Source: Bacillota bacterium
GTDB lineage: Bacteria; Bacillota; Clostridia; Christensenellales; CAG-138
Reading direction: 5' to 3'
Length of the DNA stretch: 20,043 nucleotides
Assembly (NCBI GenBank): GCA_023409435.1
Contig: JAEYHP010000050.1
Coordinates: 1-20,043, forward strand
A program made the position numbers and the translations under genes. Each line of letters begins with the position of its first letter. The stretch's first letter is position 1. This document shows, one piece after another, positions 7,935 to 16,197 of this stretch. The notes under the pieces are model-generated. The model made no database searches and was not told the DNA's origin. It saw only the letters and a program-made list of their open reading frames with translations.

Positions 7935-8773
7935 AGTGGCGGAACATCTCCTTCGTACTTCTGTTTCTTCTTGCATTGCTGGTATGGTACCCGCTTTGCA
8001 TGCTGCTGACCGGTGCGCTTTGCAGCGCCTCCGAACTGGCGGAACGTCTGGGCGGCGTGCTGGGGGAAACAGGAGCGTTGGCGTCATGGCCGCTGTTGAC
8101 AGTTCGCCCCACGCTGCGGCACGTTGTTGCGCTGCTGCTCGACACACCGGAGTTTTATCGGGTCTTTTGGAATTCAGCGGTTCAGACGGCTCCTTCCATA
8201 TTGGGCCAGATTGTTGTTGGGGCGCCCGCAGCATGGGCACTGTCGCAGTACCGGTTTAAAGGAAGGAGTGCGCTGATGTGGTTGTATATCGTTCTTATGA
8301 TATTGCCGTTTCAGGTCACGATGGCCTCAAGCTATATCGTTCTAAATATGATGAAACTTGTCGATACGCATTTTTCCGTCATTCTTCCGGCGATATTTTC
8401 CGCTTTTCCGGTGTTTATCATGAAGAAGTTTTTCGACAAGATACCTTCAGCCGTATTAGAGGCGGCGCGTATCGACGGCGCAAGCGAGGCTAGATTATTT
8501 TTCTCCATCGGCCTGCCCATGGGAATGCCGGGCGTACTATCGGCGGCGCTGCTGGGATTTGTGGAGTGCTGGAGCGCGGTGGAACAGCCGGTTACGTTTT
8601 TAAAAACCATTTCCCTATACCCGCTATCCATCTTTTTACCTGAAACGACGGTAGAGAATGCGGGCGTTACGTTTGTCTGCGCGTTGATCACGCTTTTGCC
8701 CGCCGCACTGGTGTTTCTATATGGGCAGAACTATTTGGAACAGGGCATTATTGCCTCCGGTTTGAAGGAGTAG
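7931..8773 (+). CDS. ABC transporter permease, MalG/UgpE type
   Basis: A 280-residue second permease. I chose the GTG at 7931, which overlaps the previous stop as GTGA and follows AAAGGAGGG by about 7 nt. An in-frame ATG at 7901 would add ten charged residues and has no ribosome site. The first membrane segment is at about 6-30, and four or five more follow. The EAA loop is EAARIDGASEARLFFSIGLP at residues 177-196. It is the expected MalG-type partner of the preceding MalF-type permease, and its stop is 3 bp from the next start. Confidence 0.93.
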   Translation: MKWRNISFVLLFLLALLVWYPLCMLLTGALCSASELAERLGGVLGETGALASWPLLTVRPTLRHVVALLLDTPEFYRVFWNSAVQTAPSILGQIVVGAPAAWALSQYRFKGRSALMWLYIVLMILPFQVTMASSYIVLNMMKLVDTHFSVILPAIFSAFPVFIMKKFFDKIPSAVLEAARIDGASEARLFFSIGLPMGMPGVLSAALLGFVECWSAVEQPVTFLKTISLYPLSIFLPETTVENAGVTFVCALITLLPAALVFLYGQNYLEQGIIASGLKE

Positions 8774-8776
8774 TGA

Positions 8777-10420
8777 ATGGAAAAGACAGAGTTGACCCCA
8801 AAATCGGGTTCGTCGGGGTATGCCGTGCCAAAGCATGAAAATGCGTTAGCCAGATATATAAAAGCGCAGCTTCTAAGGGAACCGGAGCGGAAGGAGCTCA
8901 CCGTTTCCCAGCGCGCAAAGCGGGCGCTTATTTGGTTTTTCACAGTTATGCTGGTGCTGACATTTCTCTCCCGCGCCGCAAGCGAGGCGCTTCTTGCGAA
9001 GGTGTCGGTAAAAGGCATATCCGGCGGCATGATTGACCAGAGCATTTCCGGCAGCGGCATTTGGATCGCCGCTAATACCCGGCAACAGCGTTCGGAATAT
9101 GCAGGATTACGCGTGGAACAGGTATTTGTACATAAAGGTATGGAGGTGCGCGAAGGCGATGCGCTTTATTCGTATGAGCGTTCATCCATTCAGGCCGCGC
9201 AGGCCGATTTGTCCGTGAAGATTGAGCAGTATGGGCTGCAAATCAAGGAACTAAAAACCGGGCAGGGCGAATCTGCCCCAAGTGCCGCATTTGTGCTTGC
9301 CCAAGCAAAGGAGGAGCTACAAGCGGCACAGGGAAAACTTGATGATGCAGCGTCACAGATTGCGGCAGATAAGCGCAAAGTGTATGAGGATGCTCTTTTC
9401 GCCTATCAGACACAGTCCGTGCGCCGTGACGCTGAGGTTTCTGCCGCAGAGCAGGAGGTAGCCGCGGCCGAAGCCGCGCTCGACCCAAGCGATCCCGCTA
9501 CACAGGCGGCACTGGACGCATCAAAAGCAGCGCTTACAAAGCTGATTGGAGATTGGGATTCTCAGCTCGCCGAGCCGCTGCGAAAGGTGAAGCAGGCAGA
9601 GAATGATTGGCGCCGCGTGCAAAACGGGACTTATGATTTTACTTCAGAACTCGTCTCCTACCGTGACGCGATATCCGAGGCAGAACGCGCTGTACAGGCC
9701 GCACAGTTCAATTATGCACAGGCGCGGGAAAACGATAGCGATGCCAACAAGAATATCGGGTATCAGATAGACGGCATCATGCTCAATATGGAACGGGAGC
9801 AAAAGAACTACGATGCACTTTCAGCATTACTTGAACAGGAGGGTACCGTTTATTCTGCGATGAGCGGTATGGTGTCGGCGCTCGATGTTTCGACAGGAGT
9901 CCTGACGACGAGCGAAACCGCTGTAACGCTTGCGACGGAGGGTCTCGTGTTCCAGGTCGAACTGCCTTCCAAACAGGCTCAAAGCGTTTCTGTGGGGGAC
10001 GCAGTCACGCTGATGAAGGACGACAAGGCACAAAAAGAAAAGCTGACCGTCTCAAAGATTGGCGAGCCGGATGCATCCGGAACCTGCATCCTGATCTGCG
10101 CTTCAAAAAATCAGGATATTCAAACGTTTGCGGGCATGCAGGATTACACGATTGAGAAAAAAACAGCGAAGCAGAACATCCGCGTTCCCATTGAGGCGCT
10201 ACGCGAGGACGGAAACGGCAAATATTACGTGCTGACCCTTGGGGAACAAGAGACCGTGCTTGGCATGCAAATGATCGCCGTACGCGTCGACGTCACGCTG
10301 CTTTTTCACGATGAGAATTATGCCGCAGTGGATGGAGCGCTCTCGGGCGGCGATCAAATCATCCTAAGCAGCAATAAGTACATAGAAGCGAATGACCGCG
10401 TGGTGATCAGGGATGACTAA
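8777..10420 (+). CDS. HlyD/MacA-like membrane-anchored adaptor protein
   Basis: A 547-residue protein with one N-terminal membrane segment (about 48-67) and a large extracytoplasmic part. Two lipoyl-like halves flank a long coiled coil: the first is LRVEQVFVHKGMEVREGDAL (111-130), then heptad-rich Ala/Glu/Gln sequence from about 136 to 345, then VYSAMSGMVSALDVSTGVL (about 356-375). Beta-barrel regions follow to the C-terminus. This is the architecture of periplasmic adaptor/membrane fusion proteins of efflux systems. The ATG follows AAGGAG by 6 nt and the gene before ends 3 bp upstream. Finding an efflux-type adaptor in an operon with importer-type permeases is unusual. Its last 8 bp overlap the next gene. 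Confidence 0.85.
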   Translation: MEKTELTPKSGSSGYAVPKHENALARYIKAQLLREPERKELTVSQRAKRALIWFFTVMLVLTFLSRAASEALLAKVSVKGISGGMIDQSISGSGIWIAANTRQQRSEYAGLRVEQVFVHKGMEVREGDALYSYERSSIQAAQADLSVKIEQYGLQIKELKTGQGESAPSAAFVLAQAKEELQAAQGKLDDAASQIAADKRKVYEDALFAYQTQSVRRDAEVSAAEQEVAAAEAALDPSDPATQAALDASKAALTKLIGDWDSQLAEPLRKVKQAENDWRRVQNGTYDFTSELVSYRDAISEAERAVQAAQFNYAQARENDSDANKNIGYQIDGIMLNMEREQKNYDALSALLEQEGTVYSAMSGMVSALDVSTGVLTTSETAVTLATEGLVFQVELPSKQAQSVSVGDAVTLMKDDKAQKEKLTVSKIGEPDASGTCILICASKNQDIQTFAGMQDYTIEKKTAKQNIRVPIEALREDGNGKYYVLTLGEQETVLGMQMIAVRVDVTLLFHDENYAAVDGALSGGDQIILSSNKYIEANDRVVIRDD

Positions 10421-11648
10421 TCGGAGACGTTATCTTAGCCTTTGCTCAGTGTTGATGATCTTCCTGCTTTCATGGGGATATGCGCTGCATTTGAGCGGAT
10501 GGCTGCAAGCGGAATATCAGGGGCTTAGCGTGAGGATCCATGGTGGGACGACCCAAGAGGCGCTTTTTCGAGCGATCTCAGAGAATGCAGATGAATCCAT
10601 CCTGCGCGTGAGCGCCTGGACGCGGAATGAAGAGCTGGCAACAATCACCAACGAAGCATTGGAAACTTCCGCCCGTGTCCGGCGCATCGCGGTATATGGC
10701 GACATGCACGATGTCTGCCCCATGGAGCTTCTGTATGGCGGCTTTCCGGCAATGATTGACGACGCCGGCTGCGTAATCGACGCGGACACTGCTTGGTCTT
10801 TGTTTAACCATAAAGATATGATTGGCGCAGACGTTCGTATAGGCGACAAACCCTATATTGTTCGGGGAATCGTGCGCGCAAAGGAGGCAATGATTCTCAT
10901 CAGAGATGAAAAAGTGGAATATGAAAACCTTGAAATCGCCTATTCAAACATGGAGGAGGCGAGCAGCCTTGTAACAACCTTTCTTTACCGCTATGGCCTT
11001 GCTGCGCAGTATACCGTTGTGGAGAATGGTTTTTTTGGCAAGCTCGCCGCCGGACTGTCTGGCCTGCCTGGGTGGATCATAGGTGCGGCAATCCTGTTTG
11101 CGCTGCTGAAGCAGGCTTGGAAGCGGAGAAGCGTCCCGCTGCAATTGATTCTGCTTTGCCTCGCGCTGGCCGGCACATTCTATTTGCTCAAATGGCTGCT
11201 GGAGTTTCATCTTTATTGGCCCGAACGCTTTCTGCCTACGCGATGGTCGAACTTTACTTTCTGGCCGGAGCTTGTCAAGGCACAAACGGACTATTTTGAA
11301 AGATTGTCCTTCCTGCAACCAGTGCCCAAGGATATGCAATGGTTTTCCGCGGTGCGCAGATTGTTTGTTTCTTTAACGATCTCATGTGCAACAGCAATGC
11401 ACCTGTTGCGAACGGGAAAAGCGCGCGTAGGAGAAAACTATGATTACGGTAGCATTTTATGCATTCTACTATGTACGGCGTTATCAGTAATTATATTATA
11501 TATCTTAGAAACCCCGTTTGCCCCTTCGAGGACATACTTGTTTGCCGCACCAATCTGGTGGTTTTTTGAAACCAGTAGAAAAATTAATTTTAAATATACG
11601 GATTATTCACCCGATAGGCATTCTTCTTCAATCGGGAATTCGATTTAA
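10413..11648 (+). CDS. Membrane protein with MacB-like extracytoplasmic domain, no ATPase domain
   Basis: A 411-residue protein starting at an ATG that overlaps the previous stop by 8 bp. Membrane segment one is at about 8-28. A soluble domain at about 35-205 resembles the MacB periplasmic core: RIAVYGDMHDVCPMELLYGG, FPAMIDDAGCVIDADTAWSL, then PYIVRGIVRAKEAMILIRDE. Further membrane segments follow at about 215-235, 243-264, 314-333 and 346-366. The FtsX signature that normally follows in MacB permeases (SVSERTREIGIRKAIGA in the gene at 14345) is absent. The C-terminal tail after about residue 370 is AT-richer and hydrophilic at the end and may have been altered by insertion of the adjacent repeats. 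It likely acts with the HlyD-like protein at the membrane; the role is unknown. Confidence 0.65.
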   Translation: MTNRRRYLSLCSVLMIFLLSWGYALHLSGWLQAEYQGLSVRIHGGTTQEALFRAISENADESILRVSAWTRNEELATITNEALETSARVRRIAVYGDMHDVCPMELLYGGFPAMIDDAGCVIDADTAWSLFNHKDMIGADVRIGDKPYIVRGIVRAKEAMILIRDEKVEYENLEIAYSNMEEASSLVTTFLYRYGLAAQYTVVENGFFGKLAAGLSGLPGWIIGAAILFALLKQAWKRRSVPLQLILLCLALAGTFYLLKWLLEFHLYWPERFLPTRWSNFTFWPELVKAQTDYFERLSFLQPVPKDMQWFSAVRRLFVSLTISCATAMHLLRTGKARVGENYDYGSILCILLCTALSVIILYILETPFAPSRTYLFAAPIWWFFETSRKINFKYTDYSPDRHSSSIGNSI

Positions 11649-11713
11649 CTTCTTGAGCAAAACTTCGGTATTTCTATGCTTTGGTATTATCCTTAGCTCC
11701 GTTAGCGGACCGG
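11649..11713. other. Short intergenic stretch after the five-gene operon
   Basis: No gene or convincing terminator is seen; only a minimal CCG-TTAG-CGG hairpin occurs near 11700. The operon end therefore abuts the dispersed repeats and IS fragment. Confidence 0.4.
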
Positions 11714-11747
11714 ACTTCCCATTATTCCAAACTTCGCATTATGTTTG
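11714..11747 (+). repeat. Dispersed repeat pair R4 (17 bp apart)
   Basis: A truncated copy ACTTCCCATTATT (11714-11726) is followed at 11731-11747 by ACTTCGCATTATGTTTG. As in pair R2, the second copy continues directly into GAGGTTGTGTGAAAA. Here the pair has lost the GATGAAGTGA spacer. Confidence 0.65.
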
Positions 11748-11985
11748 AGGTTGTGTGAAAATAAATGTTTACCAGGAAAGAATAATACAAATGCCGTATG
11801 ACCTCTAATATTGGTATAATTAATCCATAGAATACAAGGGGGCTGGGACACTATGGAGCGGTACAAAAAGGGAAACGACAGGGATGATTTCCCTTTTACC
11901 GATGTGCGTTGACGATATGCTTTCCGACGATGCGGAAGTACGTGCGCTGGAGATCATCGTCGACAAAATGGATATTTACTCCCAG
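11745..11985 (+). mobile_element. 5' fragment of an IS1182-type insertion sequence (copy B)
   Basis: Closely similar to copy A over the end sequence, leader (extended -10 TGG-TATAAT, 11815-11820) and about 125 bp of transposase, then diverges near 11978. It carries no 3' part. To its right lie TTTAACCTGAGACT (also near repeat R1) and a degenerate dispersed repeat at 12043-12057. Confidence 0.7.
11853..11978 (+). pseudogene. Frameshifted IS1182-family transposase fragment
   Basis: Begins with the same MERYKKGNDR as copy A. A 2-bp deficit relative to copy A, just after GACAGG (about 11882), shifts the frame, and translation stops after 19 codons. Downstream DNA still matches copy A through GACAAAATGGATATTT. 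The product cannot function. Confidence 0.7.
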
Positions 11986-12042
11986 CCTGGTTTAACCTGA
12001 GACTTAACGATAAACTTAGTAGCTGCGGATTATTTATACGGA

Positions 12043-12057
12043 ACTTCTGATTATCAA
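12043..12057 (+). repeat. Degenerate dispersed repeat R5
   Basis: ACTTCTGATTATCAA matches the first half of the dispersed repeat, and a GCGGATTATTTATA segment just upstream (12025-12038) may be a second worn copy. They lie between IS copy B and the end of the kinase gene. Confidence 0.4.
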
Positions 12058-12077
12058 TGCAAGCGCTCGCTGGGGAG

Positions 12078-13535
12078 CTACCTGCTTTCAGATTTTTTCA
12101 GTTCAAACCAGAACGTAGAGCCTTTGCCCACGACGCTTTGCACCCCATAACGCGCGCCATGCCGTTCCAATATGGATTTGACAATCGCCAGCCCTAAACC
12201 GGTTCCCACCACCATATGGGTGTGTTCCTCTCTAAAATACCGATCCCAAATCTTTTCCAGGTGTTCGGGTGCAATGCCCTTGCCCGTATCCGTGACCGAA
12301 AAGCGGATCGATTCCCCACAATCGCGCAGCGAGATGCGGATGTTTTTTTCTTCCCCCGCATGGTTCACCGCGTTGTTCAAAAGATTGTAGATCACCTGCT
12401 CGATCCGCTTGAGCTCACCCCAAACGAACATGGCTTTGTCTTGCGCAAAGGCGAACGAATACGCTTCTTTTGTAACAAGCGCCTCATATCGCGTCAATAT
12501 CTTATCTACCATGTCCGTCAAATCAAATGGTTCCGGGCAATAGGGGGTTGCGCCGGCCTGCGCAAGAGACAGGTCCAGCAGGTCCTGCACCAGGCTGCTC
12601 AACCGGTCGCTTTCCTCAATAATCACCGCAAGGTTTTCTTCCCGCCTCTGCCTGTCCTCTCCGTTAATATCCCGAATCATCTCGGCGTAGACCCGGATCA
12701 TGGTCAGCGGCGTGCGTAAATCATGAGAAACGTTGCCGATCAATTCGCTACGCAGGCGCTCCACCTGCGTCAGCGCGCTGCCCAAATGATTAAGCGCATC
12801 CGCAAGCTGGTTGACCTCCGTATACTTGCCGTAATCGAATACCTGCCCGTAATCCCCTGCTGCAAGCCGCCTTGCCTTTGCGGTAATGCGGCTGAGCGGG
12901 CGAGACAGACTTAGCGAAACAAGCGCGGAAGTCGGCAGCGCAAGCACAAGCAGAAACAGCATGATGCTCAAAAACTGTTGTTTTAAAATACGCACGGTAT
13001 CGGTAAGTGGTTGTAACGGGGCGATGAGCATCAGCAGTGTGGTAACGTCTCCTTCCCGCTGCATGCGTTCCCCGAACAGCAGCATGCGCCTCCCCTGCTG
13101 ATCCGAAAACACGTGGGTCCACTGCCCGCTCTGCTGTTCAAGTATTTTTTGTGCGACCAGGGCAAATCCTTCCCGCAGTATTGCGCCTTGCCCCATCATG
13201 GGGCCTTGGATGCTCTCGGCAGGCGTACGATAATCGCGCCCGACGGGACCCACCGCATACAGGCTGTTCCCGTTGCTATCCGTGATGTTAATGAGAAGGT
13301 CATAATCGTCCGCAAGCGCTATTAGCCTTGAGTTAAGCGCCTGCCCTTTCACCGTGCTGTATAGCGTGGTGATTTCCGTGGCCGCCCGGCGGACATTGCC
13401 GGTTTTGATCCATTCATAGAACGAACCGAGGAGAACGATTTGCATCAGCCACAGAAACGCCAGAATGGAAACCGAAAACAGCATGAAATACCACCAGGTG
13501 TTAAAGCGGATGCTGCGGACGTCAATTTTGCGCAT
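12078..13535 (-). CDS. HAMP-containing sensor histidine kinase
   Basis: A 485-residue membrane kinase. Membrane segments at about 12-36 and 188-211 flank an extracytoplasmic sensor of about 150 residues. A HAMP domain (about 208-260, SLSRPLSRITAKARRLAAGD) leads to the H-box NVSHDLRTPLTMI with H271, the N-box YNLLNNAVNH (N384/N388), DTGKGI (416-421) and GLGLA (446-450). I chose the ATG at 13535; a TTG directly before it is also in frame. The start lies inside the 3' end of the regulator gene (14-bp overlap), so the pair is translationally coupled. Position beside a MacAB-type exporter suggests that it controls that exporter. INITDS in the sensor region is shared with the kinase at 3472. Confidence 0.95.
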   Translation of the reverse strand: MRKIDVRSIRFNTWWYFMLFSVSILAFLWLMQIVLLGSFYEWIKTGNVRRAATEITTLYSTVKGQALNSRLIALADDYDLLINITDSNGNSLYAVGPVGRDYRTPAESIQGPMMGQGAILREGFALVAQKILEQQSGQWTHVFSDQQGRRMLLFGERMQREGDVTTLLMLIAPLQPLTDTVRILKQQFLSIMLFLLVLALPTSALVSLSLSRPLSRITAKARRLAAGDYGQVFDYGKYTEVNQLADALNHLGSALTQVERLRSELIGNVSHDLRTPLTMIRVYAEMIRDINGEDRQRREENLAVIIEESDRLSSLVQDLLDLSLAQAGATPYCPEPFDLTDMVDKILTRYEALVTKEAYSFAFAQDKAMFVWGELKRIEQVIYNLLNNAVNHAGEEKNIRISLRDCGESIRFSVTDTGKGIAPEHLEKIWDRYFREEHTHMVVGTGLGLAIVKSILERHGARYGVQSVVGKGSTFWFELKKSESR

Positions 13536-14202
13536 CAAATTTGTACCCCATCCCCCGCAGGGTCACGATATGCCGCCGGTACTTTCCCAAATGCCCGCGC
13601 AGCATTTTGATATGGGCGTCCACGGTACGGTCATCACCGTAAAAATCGTATCCCCAAATTTTAGAGAGCAGCTGTTCGCGGCTGAAGGCGGTATTTGGGT
13701 TCCGTACCAGGAAGAACAAAAGATCATATTCCTTGGGCGTCAGGCTGACCGGGGTGCCGTCCACCGACACGCTCCGTCCCTTAAAATCTACCTCCAGGCC
13801 CTCAAACGTACGCATATCGGCAGATACGTTTTGCTCCTGGTTTCGCCCGATCATGACCTTGATGCGCGCAATCAGCTCCCGCCCGCTGAACGGCTTGACG
13901 ACATAGTCGTCCGCCCCGACTTCAAAGCCGAAGAGCTTGTCATATTCCTCTCCCCGCGCGGAAAGCAGCAGCACAGGGATGTCCTTTTGCCTGCGTATTT
14001 CCTTGCAGGCGGAAAAGCCGTCAAGGCGTGGCATCATAATATCCAGCACCGCCGCATCGAACCGCTGTGCGGAGCCCATGGCGAGTTCCACCGCCTCCCT
14101 GCCGTCGGAAGCCTCAACGACCTCCCAGCCTTCAAACTCTGCATATTCGCGAATTGCCCGGCGGATGAGTGGCTCGTCATCCACAACCAGAATTCGGATC
14201 AT
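13522..14202 (-). CDS. OmpR/PhoB-family response regulator
   Basis: A 226-residue regulator with a receiver domain (D9/D10, phospho-acceptor D54 in LDIMMPRLDG, S81, K103 in YVVKPF) and a C-terminal winged helix (SLTPKEYDLLFFLVRN, then RTVDAHIKMLRGHL and LRGMGYKF). The ATG at 14202 follows AGGAGGG by about 8 nt. It has its own promoter (14231-14259) after a hairpin that follows the exporter permease gene, so its expression can be uncoupled from the exporter. It is partner to the overlapping kinase gene and a likely activator of the exporter operon upstream. Confidence 0.95.
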   Translation of the reverse strand: MIRILVVDDEPLIRRAIREYAEFEGWEVVEASDGREAVELAMGSAQRFDAAVLDIMMPRLDGFSACKEIRRQKDIPVLLLSARGEEYDKLFGFEVGADDYVVKPFSGRELIARIKVMIGRNQEQNVSADMRTFEGLEVDFKGRSVSVDGTPVSLTPKEYDLLFFLVRNPNTAFSREQLLSKIWGYDFYGDDRTVDAHIKMLRGHLGKYRRHIVTLRGMGYKFDAQN

Positions 14203-14230
14203 CCACCCGCCCTCCTAACTTCATTTGGCA

Positions 14231-14259
14231 ATAGTATGCCGCAGGAAAACTGTTTTCAA
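14231..14259 (-). promoter_or_regulatory. Likely promoter of the second response regulator/kinase pair
   Basis: On the minus strand TTGAAA (14254-14259) is followed by exactly 17 bp and TACTAT (14231-14236). It lies just after the hairpin at 14268-14293 and about 30 bp before the ATG. Confidence 0.55.
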
Positions 14260-14267
14260 AAGCAAAA

Positions 14268-14293
14268 GGCGGAAGGGCTTTCGCCTTTCCGCC
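14268..14293 (-). terminator. Terminator or attenuator between exporter permease and regulator genes
   Basis: Arms GGCGGAAGGGC and GCCTTTCCGCC (11 bp with one G-T wobble in one strand) surround a 4-nt loop. Read on the minus strand, the hairpin is followed by TTTTGCTTTT. It would end or dampen the exporter transcript before the regulator pair. Confidence 0.7.
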
Positions 14294-14344
14294 AAGATGT
14301 TAAAAAAAGGAATGCTGCAATTCTCAGTTGTGCATTCGGCAGGA

Positions 14345-15517
14345 TCATCCTTCGTAACGCAGCGCCTCGATCGGCCGGAGCTTCGAAGCCTTGTTGGCCG
14401 GATAGAGGCCGAACGCGACGCCGATGATAAGCGAAAACCCGATGGCGAGCTCCGCCACGCTTACCGACATCGTCAGCGCCATGGAAAGCACTCCTTCAAG
14501 CACTCCCGTAATTGCCGCAGCGATTCCAAGTCCGATCAGTCCGCCTATGCCGCTGATCACCAGCGCCTCAATCAGGAACTGCATGAGAATATTGCCTCGC
14601 TGCGCGCCGATTGCTTTGCGGATGCCGATTTCCCGCGTCCGCTCGGATACCGAAACCAGCATGATATTCATAATGCCGATGCCGCCCACCAGAAGAGATA
14701 TTCCCGCAATGCCGCCCAGCATGAGGGTAAGCGTCTGCGTCGTATCCTCGATAGTGGAAAGCATATCCGTTTGGTTGAATACGGTGTAGGCGTCCTCGTC
14801 GCCGTCAAACGCCTTGTTGAGATAATCGGTCAGCACCGCCTGCGCCGCCTCCACCGTATCCGGCGAACTCGCCGAAACGTAGAATGTCCTGATTCCGGGC
14901 TGCTGCAGCATGCGCTCCCCCAGTGTAAACGGAATGATAATGCGGCTGTCGCTTGAGCCGGACGCTGTGGAGCCCTTTTCCTCCAATACACCAACAACGC
15001 TGAAGTTAATGCCGTTCAGCGAGATCGTCTCATTCACGACGTTGCGCGTACCAAAGAGCTCATCCGCCACCTCCGAGCCAATGACCGCCACATAACTGCG
15101 GTTGTCAAGATCCGGCTGCTTTAAAAAACGCCCATATTGGACCGAGAGGTTACGGATGGTATCGTATCCCGGTACCGTCGCCTCGATCCCTCCTTCGTCA
15201 TACGTAATGCTGCCCGCTTTTGCGGTAGCCGTTTCCGTAATGACAGGAGCAATTTCGGAAATGGCCGCATCCTCCGCAAGGGCATTGAGGACGTCCATCG
15301 TTATCGGGTTATAGCGGTAAGACCGGATATTGACCGTTAGTAGGTTAGTACCCAGCTGTTCGATGCTGGAGGTCACCTGGGACGTTGTTCCCTGCGCGAT
15401 GGAAATCAATACCGTCACCGCCACCACCCCGATCACCACGCCAAGCATGGTTAGAAAGGAACGGAGCTTGTTGCCGCGGATAGCTTTTAGCGCCATGCGG
15501 ATCGATTGCAAAATCAT
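14345..15517 (-). CDS. MacB/FtsX-type ABC exporter permease
   Basis: A 390-residue membrane protein with the four-segment MacB layout and no fused ATPase. Segment one (about 20-42, SFLTMLGVVIGVVAVTVLIS) is followed by a large extracytoplasmic domain (about 45-265). Three more segments follow, with the FtsX signature between them (GGIGIMNIMLVSVSERTREI then GIRKAIGAQRGNI), ending in YPANKASKLRPIEALRYEG. The ATG overlaps the ATPase stop as ATGA. With the ATPase and adaptor it should form a mechanotransmission-type exporter moving a peptide, lipid or drug from the outer face of the membrane. The substrate is unknown. Confidence 0.95.
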   Translation of the reverse strand: MILQSIRMALKAIRGNKLRSFLTMLGVVIGVVAVTVLISIAQGTTSQVTSSIEQLGTNLLTVNIRSYRYNPITMDVLNALAEDAAISEIAPVITETATAKAGSITYDEGGIEATVPGYDTIRNLSVQYGRFLKQPDLDNRSYVAVIGSEVADELFGTRNVVNETISLNGINFSVVGVLEEKGSTASGSSDSRIIIPFTLGERMLQQPGIRTFYVSASSPDTVEAAQAVLTDYLNKAFDGDEDAYTVFNQTDMLSTIEDTTQTLTLMLGGIAGISLLVGGIGIMNIMLVSVSERTREIGIRKAIGAQRGNILMQFLIEALVISGIGGLIGLGIAAAITGVLEGVLSMALTMSVSVAELAIGFSLIIGVAFGLYPANKASKLRPIEALRYEG

Positions 15518-16188
15518 TTCTGCGCCTCCTCTCTGATGTGGCCATCCTCAATTTTAATGTGCCGCTTTGCCTGCGTGGCCACATTGCTATCATGCGTGAT
15601 GAGCACAATGGTATTGCCGGTTTTGTTCATGTCATGGAACAGCGTCATGATTTCGCGCCCCGTCTTACTGTCCAGGTTGCCGGTGGGCTCGTCCGCCAGG
15701 ATGATGGCAGGCCTGGTGGCAAGCGCCCTTGCGATTGCCACGCGCTGCTGCTGCCCGCCGGAAAGCTCGTTGGGGCGATGTCTCATCCGGTCCGCAAGCC
15801 CCACCTGATCAAGCGCCTCCATCGCCCGCTTGTGCCGTTCCGCTGCCCCCATGTTCTGGTAGATCAGCGGGAGCTCCACATTTTCGAGCGCGTTGAGCTT
15901 GCCCAGCAGGTTGAATCCCTGAAATACGAACCCGATCCTATTGTTGCGGATCACGGCCAATTGCCGTTCCGAATAGCTGGTGATATTCTGGCCGTCAAAC
16001 AGGTAGGCTCCCGAGTCCGCCACATCAAGACAGCCGATGATATTCATCAGGGTGGATTTCCCGCTGCCCGAAGGGCCTACGATGGCGACGAACTCGCCCT
16101 CAAGCACCTGCAGGGATACGCCGTCAAGCGCCTTAACCGTTTGCTCGCCCATGGTATACTGCTTTACGATATTCTGTAATGCGATCAT
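15514..16188 (-). CDS. MacB/LolD-type ABC transporter ATPase
   Basis: A 224-residue cytoplasmic ATPase that powers the adjacent permease. Walker A is GPSGSGKST (38-46), the Q-loop Q90, the signature LSGGQQQR (142-149), Walker B AIILADEPTG (161-170) and the switch histidine H199 in LITHD. The length and the IGCLD and GNLDS segments are typical of the LolD/MacB/FtsE group. AGGAGACAG precedes the ATG, and that ribosome site overlaps the stop of the adaptor gene 9 bp upstream. It is unlikely to serve the MalF/MalG-type permeases of the neighbouring operon, which use MalK-like ATPases. Confidence 0.96.
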   Translation of the reverse strand: MIALQNIVKQYTMGEQTVKALDGVSLQVLEGEFVAIVGPSGSGKSTLMNIIGCLDVADSGAYLFDGQNITSYSERQLAVIRNNRIGFVFQGFNLLGKLNALENVELPLIYQNMGAAERHKRAMEALDQVGLADRMRHRPNELSGGQQQRVAIARALATRPAIILADEPTGNLDSKTGREIMTLFHDMNKTGNTIVLITHDSNVATQAKRHIKIEDGHIREEAQK

Positions 16189-16197
16189 ACCTGTCTC

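Noticed and set aside
13465..14427. Plus-strand frame of 320 codons
   Set aside because: It is the shadow of the regulator and kinase genes on the other strand, whose catalytic motifs are clear.
14851..14956. Plus-strand frames over the MacB-type permease gene
   Set aside because: They mirror the high-GC minus-strand coding sequence and have no ribosome sites.
15514..16188. ATPase serving the MalF/MalG-type permeases at 7062-8773
   Set aside because: It lacks the C-terminal regulatory extension of MalK-like proteins, belongs to the LolD/MacB group, and is in a separate operon on the other strand.
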